From: Colivivens sp963645405
Lineage (GTDB): Bacteria; Bacteroidota; Bacteroidia; Bacteroidales; Bacteroidaceae
DNA length: 14,536 nt
Direction of reading: 5' to 3'
NCBI GenBank assembly: GCA_963645405.1
Contig: CAVISR010000074.1
Coordinates: 1 to 14,536, forward strand
Position 1 is the first letter of the stretch, and each line of letters starts with the position of its first letter. The notes beneath the pieces are model-generated. The model did not search any database and was not told the origin of the DNA. It saw nothing but the letters and a program-made list of their open reading frames with translations. This document shows, in pieces, positions 1 to 5,736 of the stretch. A program made the position numbers and the translations under genes.

Positions 1-73
1 GCGCAGCTCGCTATTGTTTTACTACGCACGAGCCCACGCTCGCTTTAACGCTCTCGGAGAGAGCTAGCTCCTA
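1..73 (+). repeat. Hairpin-bearing intergenic repeat, copy A
   Basis: This copy begins gcgcagctcgc and continues through a block resembling acgcacaaaccca, then cgctcgctttaacg, the hairpin and agctagctccta. The hairpin has arms gctctc (50-55) and gagagc (59-64) around a gga loop. Near-identical sequence recurs at 14421-14492, and diverged copies lie at about 88-160 and, inverted, at 14380-14410. The unit is about 73 bp and contains no credible gene. It behaves like a small dispersed palindromic (REP-type) element, but I do not recognise it as a named family. It may extend beyond the window edge. Confidence 0.8.
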
Positions 74-87
74 TTGCAATGCACTCG

Positions 88-160
88 ACAATGCTCGCAT
101 TTGATTTACAACGCACAAACCCACGTTCACTTTAACGCCCTCGGAGAGGGCTTGCTCCTA
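88..160 (+). repeat. Hairpin-bearing intergenic repeat, copy B
   Basis: A diverged direct copy 87 bp downstream of copy A. It keeps ttacaacgcacaaaccca, the ctttaacg block and the final gctccta. Its hairpin arms are gccctc (137-142) and gagggc (146-151) with the same gga loop. Compared with copy A, the third base of the left arm changed from t to c and its partner from a to g, so pairing is preserved. The left boundary is approximate. Confidence 0.75.
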
Positions 161-342
161 GCGCAGGGCTTTCGCAAATCGCATGTGCATTAATGTGTCA
201 TTTGAGCACAGTTCGCTTTGCAAGTCATCTCTACGAGAGTGTATTTATGGAACGATACTCCTTATTATATATACGCACGCAAGGGATGCGATGAAAAACA
301 CATACTCATGACGAAACTTTACCTCACAAAGAAACTACACCT

Positions 343-396
343 CACAAGAAACGTCACGTTCACAAGAAACGTCACGTTCACAAGAAACGTCACGTT
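343..396. repeat. 18-bp tandem repeat, three perfect units
   Basis: The unit cacaagaaacgtcacgtt occurs three times without mismatch (343-360, 361-378, 379-396). A degenerate relative precedes it (about 308-342) and another follows it (397-414, cacaagaagttttgcttc). Each unit contains the interrupted palindrome aacgt-c-acgtt. The array sits immediately 3' of the CNNM gene. Identical units suggest recent slippage, so copy number may vary between strains. Confidence 0.85.
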
Positions 397-412
397 CACA
401 AGAAGTTTTGCT

Positions 413-1528
413 TCACGAAGGGTTATTGCTTGCAGTATTACTTGCAGTATTGCCCGCAGCACTGCCTGCTATATTGCCTTGTTTCTTCTGTTGTTTCTTC
501 CACTGCGCCTTGGCGTATTCCTGCATGTCGACCACTTCGTCTTTCTCGTCGACGATTTCGAAGCCGAGCATTGACTCGATGACGTCTTCGAGGGTGACGA
601 TGCCTCGGAGGCTGCCGTATTCGTCGATGATGATTGAGATGTGCTCTTTCTTTTCGAGGAGTTTTTCCCAGATGTCGGCTACTGACTCGTCTTCGGAGAA
701 GGAGAGGATTGGACGGGCAAGGTCCTTCAGGTGGATGGAGAACTTGTCCTCGGCAAGGCGCTCGAGTATGGTCTGGCGGAGTACGTAGCCGGTGATGTAG
801 TCGCTGTTGTCATCGTCGTAGATGGGTATGCGCGAGTATTTGGCGAGTTCTTCGTCGGCATAGAATTCCTTCAGTGTCATGGAGCTGGATGCCATTGATA
901 CCACGACGCTTGGGGTCATGATTTCGTGGGCTGTTATCTCGTCGAGCCGCAGGAGGCTTTGTATCATTTTGTTTTCCTTCTTCTCGAGCACGCCTTCTTC
1001 GGCTCCTACTGTCACCATGGCTGACACTTCTTCACGGCTCACTGACACTTGCTGTGAGTTGCGCGAGATGAGGTGGGTGAACCGCTCGATGCAGTAGACG
1101 AGAGGCAGGGTGATGACTACGAGCACATGGATGATTTTTGATGCCGGGATGGCAAGGGTTCTCCAATAGCATGAACCGATGGTCTTTGGTGTGATTTCGG
1201 AGCACACAAGGATGAGCAGGGTGAATAAGGCGGAGATTATTCCGACGAAGGTGTCGTGGGAATAGCCCATGCCCTGTGCCACTTGCATTGCCTGTGAGCC
1301 GACAAGTGATGCTCCAACGGTGTTGGCGATGGTGTTGAGCACCAATATGGCTGATATCGGGCGGTCGATGTTCGTCTTGTATTTCTTGAGCAGCGCTGCG
1401 CCTTTGCGTCCCTGAGCCTCGAGCGAGGTGATGAATGTCATCGGGGTGGACAGCAGTATTGCTTCGAGAACTGAGCACATTGCTGACAGCACCAGTGCCG
1501 AAATCATGTAAATGAATATCAACTCCAT
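413..1528 (-). CDS. CNNM (DUF21)/CBS-pair membrane protein
   Basis: This is a 371-residue inner-membrane protein of the CNNM/CorB-like family, often labelled hemolysin-related; members are linked to divalent-cation, especially Mg2+, transport. Residues 1-155 form the DUF21 membrane domain with hydrophobic segments near 1-27, 57-80, 92-112 and 127-150, and the motif SEITPKT at 110-116. Residues about 200-325 are a CBS pair, with HEIMTPSVV at 201-209 and the signature DEYGSLRGIVTLEDVIES at 302-319. The C-terminal CorC_HlyC domain found in longer relatives is absent. Instead a basic stretch (344-350) leads into five four-residue repeats (GNIA, GSAA, GNTA, SNTA, SNNP). GGAGGT lies just before the chosen ATG. 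It follows upp on the same strand after 92 bp. The family is clear; the transported ion is not shown. Confidence 0.88.
   Translation of the reverse strand: MELIFIYMISALVLSAMCSVLEAILLSTPMTFITSLEAQGRKGAALLKKYKTNIDRPISAILVLNTIANTVGASLVGSQAMQVAQGMGYSHDTFVGIISALFTLLILVCSEITPKTIGSCYWRTLAIPASKIIHVLVVITLPLVYCIERFTHLISRNSQQVSVSREEVSAMVTVGAEEGVLEKKENKMIQSLLRLDEITAHEIMTPSVVVSMASSSMTLKEFYADEELAKYSRIPIYDDDNSDYITGYVLRQTILERLAEDKFSIHLKDLARPILSFSEDESVADIWEKLLEKKEHISIIIDEYGSLRGIVTLEDVIESMLGFEIVDEKDEVVDMQEYAKAQWKKQQKKQGNIAGSAAGNTASNTASNNPS
419..478. repeat. 12-bp coding tandem repeat in the CNNM tail
   Basis: About five 12-bp units run in frame through the 3' end of the CNNM gene: agggttattgct, tgcagtattact, tgcagtattgcc, cgcagcactgcc, tgctatattgcc (plus-strand reading). 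On the minus strand each encodes four residues, giving GNIA-GSAA-GNTA-SNTA-SNNP. Because 12 bp is a multiple of three, gain or loss of units would lengthen or shorten the tail without breaking the frame. Confidence 0.7.
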
Positions 1529-1531
1529 ATT

Positions 1532-1537
1532 ACCTCC
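1532..1537 (-). promoter_or_regulatory. Shine-Dalgarno sequence for the CNNM gene
   Basis: The minus strand reads GGAGGT, then AAT, then the ATG at 1528. The spacing is rather short (four bases from GGAGG to ATG), but the match supports this start. Strong Shine-Dalgarno sequences are uncommon in Bacteroidetes. Confidence 0.6.
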
Positions 1538-1572
1538 GTTTCTATGTCAGGGCAACATGGACGCACACTTGA

Positions 1573-1586
1573 CCGCGTCGACGCGG
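1573..1586. repeat. 14-bp perfect palindrome between upp and the CNNM gene
   Basis: CCGCGTCGACGCGG is identical to its reverse complement and lies in the 92-bp gap between the two minus-strand genes, 35 bases downstream of the upp stop codon. As RNA it could form a five-pair GC stem with a UCGA loop, but no U-tract follows on the minus strand. As DNA it could be a dimer-binding site. Which applies cannot be decided here. Confidence 0.55.
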
Positions 1587-1620
1587 GATAGCCATCTGAA
1601 TCTGTTTTCATATATAATAT

Positions 1621-2283
1621 CTAAATCTTTTCTCCATAAGCCAAATCGCCTGCATCGCCCAGTCCCGGCACGATGTAGGCGTGCTCGTTGAGCATTGGGT
1701 CGATGGTGGCGCACCACAGTGTGACGTAGGGGTTCTTGTGGAACATGCGCTTCACGTAGTCCACGCCTTTCTTTGAGGCGATGATGCAGCAAAGGTGCAC
1801 TTCTGCCGGTATGCCCTTGGTGCAGAATGTTTCGTAGCCCAACTCCATGCTTCCGCCGGTGGCAAGCATCGGGTCGGCAAGGATGAGGGTCTTGCCGTCG
1901 AGCTGCGGACTGGCGATGTACTCGGTCTTGATGCCCACCTTCTCACATTCCTTGTCGGTGTAGTAGCGGTAGGCTGAGACGAAAGCGCTGTCTGCCTTGT
2001 CGAACACTTCGAGGAAACCCTGGTGGAACGGCAGTCCGGCACGGAAGATGGTGCCGATGACGATGTCGTTGTCGGGCGTGCTCACTGGTGCCACGCCCAG
2101 TGGTGTCTGCACGTTCTTCGTGGAGTAAGCCAGTCGCTTGCTCACTTCGTACGCCATGGCATGTCCTATGCGCACCATGTTGTTTCTGAACTTGGCTCTG
2201 TCGCCCTGCACGTCCACGTCTCTCATTTCTGCGAGATACTGGTTCACAATAGAGTTTGTCTCCGACAAGTTGTATATTTTCAT
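1621..2283 (-). CDS. upp: Uracil phosphoribosyltransferase
   Basis: This cytoplasmic pyrimidine-salvage enzyme converts uracil and PRPP to UMP and pyrophosphate. The 220-residue product has the expected family length. Visible landmarks are RAGLP at 81-85, the PRPP-binding loop DPMLATGGS at 137-145, and the C-terminal uracil-binding segment YIVPGLGDAGDLAYG at 203-217. I chose the ATG at 2283, giving MKIYNLSE, because the longer frame back to 2391 would translate through the -7 box at 2306-2313 and adds residues atypical of the family. The gene is divergent from the zapA/rny cluster and sits upstream of the CNNM gene, with which it may be co-transcribed; I see no strong promoter in the gap between them. 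It is not adjacent to carB. Confidence 0.95.
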   Translation of the reverse strand: MKIYNLSETNSIVNQYLAEMRDVDVQGDRAKFRNNMVRIGHAMAYEVSKRLAYSTKNVQTPLGVAPVSTPDNDIVIGTIFRAGLPFHQGFLEVFDKADSAFVSAYRYYTDKECEKVGIKTEYIASPQLDGKTLILADPMLATGGSMELGYETFCTKGIPAEVHLCCIIASKKGVDYVKRMFHKNPYVTLWCATIDPMLNEHAYIVPGLGDAGDLAYGEKI

Positions 2284-2305
2284 CTTCGCAATTAACTTTA
2301 CCGTG

Positions 2306-2313
2306 CAAAGATA
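2306..2313 (-). promoter_or_regulatory. Predicted -7 box of the upp promoter
   Basis: The minus strand reads TATCTTTG, matching the Bacteroidetes -7 consensus TAnnTTTG, 22 bases before the upp ATG. A TTTTG lies 27 bases further upstream (2341-2345), longer than the usual 19-21 base spacing, so the -33 element is poor. Confidence 0.6.
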
Positions 2314-2394
2314 CAAAAAATATTGCACTCTCTGCATCTTCAAAATTATTTTTATGGGCAAGCCCTCATTTTTCCCTCTGTAGAGCCTCAAATT

Positions 2395-2482
2395 TTCTCT
2401 GACTGGGAAAAATTATTTCTCTGACCAGGAAAAAAGTTTTCTCTGACTGGGAAAATAATTTTCTCTGACCGGGGAAATAAAA
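2395..2482. repeat. 22-bp tandem repeat, four units
   Basis: Four exactly 22-bp units start at 2395, 2417, 2439 and 2461. Each begins ttctctgac, followed by tggg, cagg, tggg and cggg respectively, then an A-rich tail. Units 1 and 3 share the actggg core, while units 2 and 4 carry accagg and accggg, an alternating pattern that hints at duplication of a two-unit block. Degenerate gggaaa words continue to about 2560. Spacing near two helical turns (about 21 bp) would put each unit on roughly the same DNA face. Confidence 0.85.
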
Positions 2483-2651
2483 GGGATGTTCCGGGCATGG
2501 GAAAACTGAAGGTTGGGCAGTCGGGGAAAGTCGGAAAAAGGTGGTTCGGATAGGAAGAAAAAGACAGAACGGACAGACGGGAAACTGCAGCCGGACATGA
2601 GTCAAATCACGGGACGCAACAACATTTCTTCAAAAAAAAGCGGCAAAGGCA

Positions 2652-2681
2652 TTGTCTGTTCCATTAATTTTAGTAACTTTG
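2652..2681 (+). promoter_or_regulatory. Predicted promoter of the zapA/rny cluster
   Basis: TTG at 2652-2654 is followed after 19 bases by TAACTTTG at 2674-2681. This fits the Bacteroidetes -33/-7 consensus (TTTG, 19-21 bases, TAnnTTTG). Transcription would start near 2688, leaving a leader of about 23 bases before the ATG at 2711. Confidence 0.75.
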
Positions 2682-2710
2682 CAATGAATATTTATTTTTA
2701 CACACGAAGT

Positions 2711-3355
2711 ATGGGACTAACAGATATTTTCAAGAAAAAACCGAAGGAGAATGTGGGAGGCATGGAGGACTTCATGACGCTGATAAAGGTCTACTTCCAA
2801 AGCGTGCTTGCAGCCAACCTTGGCATCTCCAATCTGGCATCATTGCCCGACATGGCAGCCTTCAAGCGTTCGCTGCATGTTGCCACAGTCAACAACAAAT
2901 TAGGTGTAGGCGAGAAGAAAGCCTGCCAGAAGATGTTGCAGGACCTCTACGGCATCAGCGACGGATTCTTCAAGGAAATCGACCAAAGCATTAAGAAAGG
3001 ATGCAAGAGCCAGATGGACGTGAGGAACTACCTCTACCTGTTCCAGGGCTACTCCCAGGAACTGATGATGCTGGTGGGCAACCTCATGAAATGGAAATTC
3101 CGCATACCGTCGTTCCTCAAGAAAATGCTCAGAGTGATGATTGAGAAGACGGTGAACGACATATTCACAAGCAACGACTGGAAAGACGACGGAGTCCGCA
3201 AGTCGGTCTACGCCGTAAGGAAATACCAGAAAGCGCTGGGATTCTCCGAGGCATGGGCAACCGAATATGTCTACAACATCGTAACCCTCGCCAAGAAAGA
3301 GCCGCGCCCGTCACAGGACGACCTCGACAAGGCAGAGAACAAGATGAAGAAATAA
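2711..3355 (+). CDS. Unrecognised 214-aa protein, first gene of the zapA/rny cluster
   Basis: I do not recognise a family. The product is soluble, lysine-rich and apparently all-helical, with no signal peptide and no clear membrane segment. It opens with MGLTDIFKKKPKEN, has a helical hydrophobic stretch (about 21-45), a mixed middle, the motif SQELMMLVGNLMKWKFRIPSF at about 115-135, and a charged C-terminus rich in D, E and K. The ATG at 2711 is chosen because it follows the predicted promoter by about 30 bases; an in-frame ATG at 2684 would sit at or before the predicted transcription start. The gene lies 36 bp upstream of a coiled-coil gene and then zapA, which suggests but does not prove a role in division or envelope assembly. 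Confidence 0.8.
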   Translation: MGLTDIFKKKPKENVGGMEDFMTLIKVYFQSVLAANLGISNLASLPDMAAFKRSLHVATVNNKLGVGEKKACQKMLQDLYGISDGFFKEIDQSIKKGCKSQMDVRNYLYLFQGYSQELMMLVGNLMKWKFRIPSFLKKMLRVMIEKTVNDIFTSNDWKDDGVRKSVYAVRKYQKALGFSEAWATEYVYNIVTLAKKEPRPSQDDLDKAENKMKK

Positions 3356-3391
3356 GAAACGGAAAAGCAACAGTCCTAGAAACGGCTTCAG

Positions 3392-3748
3392 ATGACAAAC
3401 GAGGAAAAGAAAAAACTGCGGTTGTTCGAAGCGAAAGTGCAGCAGCTCATCAACAGCTGCCAGTCACTGCGCCAAGACAACAACAGTCTGAGGGAGGTCA
3501 TCAAGCAGAAAGACGATGACATCAGAGACCTCAACACCCAGCTGGAGGCAAGCCGTAAGGACTACGACAATCTGAAAACAGCCAAAATGATGGAAATAAG
3601 CGACGGCGACCTGCAAGCCGCCCGTCAGCGCATCACGAGGCTAGTGCGTGAAGTAAACAAATGTATCGGACTGCTCAAGCAGGAAGGAGTAAGCATCGAC
3701 ACCGACGACGGCACCACCCCACCCTACGGGCAGACAGACAATACATAA
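3392..3748 (+). CDS. Small coiled-coil protein preceding ZapA
   Basis: The 118-residue cytoplasmic product is almost entirely helical and charged. Heptad-like patterns run from about residue 5 to 65 (KKLRLFEAKVQQLINS, then SLREVIKQKDDDIRDLNTQLE), followed by a second helix at about 70-98 and a polar tail ending TPPYGQTDNT. It ends three bases before zapA, so the two are very probably co-translated. By position and shape it may be a ZapA partner similar in role to ZapB, but I see no sequence signature proving that, and short coiled coils resemble each other by composition alone. Confidence 0.8.
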   Translation: MTNEEKKKLRLFEAKVQQLINSCQSLRQDNNSLREVIKQKDDDIRDLNTQLEASRKDYDNLKTAKMMEISDGDLQAARQRITRLVREVNKCIGLLKQEGVSIDTDDGTTPPYGQTDNT

Positions 3749-3751
3749 GAC

Positions 3752-4051
3752 ATGGAAGGGAACAAACTGACAATCCACGTATCAGTAGACGGCATGACAC
3801 TGCCCATGGTAGTCACCAATGCCGAGCAGGAGGAAACCATCCGCAAGGCAGCCGGCAACGTGAACCAACTGCTCAACACCATACGCGAGACCTACAGCAA
3901 AGTCCCCAACGACAACTATTACTATGCAATGGCGATGCTCAAGTCCGAAGTCAAAGCACTCACGGAAGAGAAAAAAAGCGATGCCACACCGATATTCGAA
4001 GCACTCGACGACCTGACCGACGAAATCGACAAGGTTCTCGCAGAGGAATGA
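3752..4051 (+). CDS. zapA: Cell division protein ZapA
   Basis: ZapA is a small cytoplasmic protein that binds FtsZ and promotes bundling of its filaments at the division site. The 99-residue product matches family length and layout. An N-terminal beta-rich head (KLTIHVSVDGMTLPMVV, residues 5-21) is followed by the typical EQEETIRKAAGNVNQLLNTIRE helix (about 26-47) and a C-terminal coiled-coil dimerisation helix with YYYAMAMLKSEVKALTEE (about 56-73). The start ATG lies three bases after the preceding stop codon, indicating translational coupling. The next gene, rny, follows after 135 bp that contain no gene and no convincing terminator. Confidence 0.88.
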   Translation: MEGNKLTIHVSVDGMTLPMVVTNAEQEETIRKAAGNVNQLLNTIRETYSKVPNDNYYYAMAMLKSEVKALTEEKKSDATPIFEALDDLTDEIDKVLAEE

Positions 4052-4186
4052 CGAGCCAGCCGCCGGAAGCATAGCATAGCAAAACAAACAAAGCAAAAAA
4101 AACACACGCACAATTTCAGAATGCACATATATAATAAGGTGCAGACTGGCTTTGTGCGTATTTTAACAATAACAAAACAACAGAAA

Positions 4187-5728
4187 ATGACAACAACAAT
4201 TATCTTAATCGCATCAGTGATTGCACTCCTCGTTGGAGCCGCAATCGGGTATGTTCTGTTCAGATATGTTCTAAAACAGAGTTACAACAAATCAATCAAG
4301 GAAGCACAGGAAGAAGCCGAAAACATAAAGAGCAAGAAACTCCTGGAAGTGAAAGAGAAATTCCTCAACAAAAAAGCAGAGCTCGAGAAAGAAGTGTCGC
4401 AGCGCAACTCCAAGTTCCAGCAGATGGAAAACAAACTCAAGCAGAGAGAAATCTCACTCAACCAGCGCCACGAGGAACTCATCCGCAAGAAGCAAGACTG
4501 CGAAAGCCTCAGCCAAAGCCTTGAAGCAAAAATAGCCAACAACGACAAGAAACGCGCCGAACTCGAAGAACTCACAGCACAGGAGCGCACCAAACTGGAG
4601 CAAATCAGCGGACTCTCAGCCGACGAAGCCAAAGAGCACCTCATGCAGAGCATGAAAGACGAAGCACGCACACAAGCCCAGCAATACATCAACGAAATCG
4701 TCGACGATGCCAAGCTCACAGCCAACAAAGAAGCAAAGCGCATCGTCATACAGACCATACAGCGCGTGGCAACCGAAACTGCCATCGAGAACTCCATCAC
4801 AGTGTTCCACCTCGAAAACGACGAAATCAAAGGTAGAGTCATCGGACGCGAAGGACGCAACATCAGAGCGCTCGAAGCAGCCACAGGCACAGAACTCGTA
4901 GTCGACGACACACCCGAAGCCATCGTCATCAGTGCGTTCGACCCCGTACGCCGTGAAATCTGCCGCCTCGCACTCCATCAGCTCGTAGCCGACGGACGAA
5001 TCCATCCTGCACGCATCGAGGAAGTGGTGAACAAAGTGAAGAAACAACTCGAAGAAGAAATCATCGAGACCGGAAAGCGCACAGCCATCGACATAGGTAT
5101 CCACGGACTCCATCCGGAACTCATCCGACTGATAGGAAAGATGAAATACCGTTCATCCTACGGACAGAACCTCCTGCAGCACGCACGCGAAACAGCCAAC
5201 CTCTGCGCCATCATGGCAGCCGAACTCGGACTGAACCCAAAGAAAGCACGCCGCGCCGGACTCCTCCACGATATAGGAAAAGTGCCTGACGAAGACCCAG
5301 AGACACCACACGCACTCTACGGAGCCAAGATAGCCGAGCAATGCAAGGAAAAGCCCGACATCGTGAACGCCATCGGAGCCCACCACGACGAAATCGAGAT
5401 GACCACCCTGCTCGCACCAATCGTACAAGTGTGCGACGCCATCTCAGGTGCACGTCCGGGAGCACGCCGCGAAATCGTTGAAGCCTACATCAAACGTCTG
5501 CACGACCTCGAGGAACTCGCCATGAGCTATCCTGGAGTGACCAAGACCTATGCCATCCAGGCAGGACGCGAACTCCGTGTCATCGTAGGAGCCGACAAGA
5601 TATCAGATGCAGAAATCGAAACCCTCAGTGCCAACATCGCACAGAAGATTCAGAACGAGATGACCTATCCGGGACAAGTGAAGATAACCGTCATCCGCGA
5701 GACCCGTTCTGTAAGTTTCGCAAAATAA
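4187..5728 (+). CDS. rny: Ribonuclease Y
   Basis: RNase Y is a membrane-anchored endoribonuclease that initiates mRNA decay in many bacteria lacking RNase E. The 513-residue product has the full family architecture: an N-terminal membrane helix (about 4-28), a long charged coiled coil (about 30-190), a KH RNA-binding domain with the GxxG loop IGREGRNI at 219-226, and an HD phosphohydrolase domain with the metal-binding His-Asp pair at 361-362 in LLHDIGK and GAHHDE downstream. The C-terminal SGARPGARRE and TVIRETRS segments are also typical. I chose the ATG at 4187, directly before the membrane helix; a frame extending back to 4121 adds 22 residues that do not look like family sequence. It lies between zapA and the Wzi-like gene, eight bases before the latter. 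Confidence 0.96.
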   Translation: MTTTIILIASVIALLVGAAIGYVLFRYVLKQSYNKSIKEAQEEAENIKSKKLLEVKEKFLNKKAELEKEVSQRNSKFQQMENKLKQREISLNQRHEELIRKKQDCESLSQSLEAKIANNDKKRAELEELTAQERTKLEQISGLSADEAKEHLMQSMKDEARTQAQQYINEIVDDAKLTANKEAKRIVIQTIQRVATETAIENSITVFHLENDEIKGRVIGREGRNIRALEAATGTELVVDDTPEAIVISAFDPVRREICRLALHQLVADGRIHPARIEEVVNKVKKQLEEEIIETGKRTAIDIGIHGLHPELIRLIGKMKYRSSYGQNLLQHARETANLCAIMAAELGLNPKKARRAGLLHDIGKVPDEDPETPHALYGAKIAEQCKEKPDIVNAIGAHHDEIEMTTLLAPIVQVCDAISGARPGARREIVEAYIKRLHDLEELAMSYPGVTKTYAIQAGRELRVIVGADKISDAEIETLSANIAQKIQNEMTYPGQVKITVIRETRSVSFAK

Positions 5729-5736
5729 GCGTAGCC

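Larger units (their letters stand above)
1..412. other. Gene-free, repeat-rich left intergenic region
   Basis: No convincing coding region lies here. Open frames through it run across repeats and overlap the downstream end of the CNNM gene, so I treat them as chance frames. It holds two direct copies of a hairpin-bearing repeat (1-73 and about 88-160), an unremarkable stretch at 161-300, and an 18-bp tandem array (343-396) with degenerate flanks from about 308 to 414. The CNNM gene runs toward this region and ends at 413, so the 18-bp array lies just downstream of its stop codon. The left edge is cut by the window. Confidence 0.7.
2284..2710. other. Divergent intergenic region, upp to the zapA/rny cluster
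   Basis: These 427 bases separate two divergent transcription units. They hold the upp -7 box (2306-2313), a 22-bp minisatellite (2395-2482), a G-rich stretch with degenerate gggaaa motifs (about 2483-2560), and the promoter for the plus-strand cluster (2652-2681). Frames crossing the minisatellite look like repeat translation and I do not call a gene. Confidence 0.65.

Noticed and set aside
50..64. The GGA-loop hairpin as a CsrA/RsmA binding site
   Set aside because: CsrA sites do present GGA in hairpin loops, but Bacteroidetes are not known to depend on CsrA, the loop is only three bases, and there is no evidence that the copies lie in mRNA leaders.
1..160. CRISPR-like array at the left end
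   Set aside because: Only two adjacent copies occur, they differ in sequence, the unit is about 73 bp rather than 25-40 bp, there are no regular spacers and no cas genes are present.
218..574. A 118-residue plus-strand protein across the 18-bp array
   Set aside because: It is the translation of tandem repeats (repeated TRNVTF) and overlaps the 3' end of the well-supported CNNM gene on the other strand.
1547..1792. Other open frames antisense or out of frame inside upp, rny, carB, wzi and the glycosidase
   Set aside because: They lie wholly or mostly within well-supported genes, have Arg/Ser/His-rich compositions typical of shadow frames and lack family motifs.
2395..2482. Iterons of a plasmid or chromosomal replication origin
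   Set aside because: The 22-bp units resemble iterons in length, but the neighbours are chromosomal housekeeping genes and there is no rep gene, DnaA box cluster or partition gene.
2366..2605. A minus-strand protein through the 22-bp minisatellite
   Set aside because: Its sequence is repeat translation. Because 22 is not a multiple of three the reading shifts from unit to unit, and it would overlap the upp promoter region without any start signal.
4147..4154. A separate rny promoter (TGGCTTTG)
   Set aside because: The box deviates from TAnnTTTG at its second position and no TTG lies 19-21 bases upstream, so co-transcription from 2688 is the simpler view.
4052..4186. 6S RNA gene after zapA, as in E. 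coli
   Set aside because: The gap is 135 bases, shorter than a typical 6S RNA, and shows no long hairpin with a central bubble.
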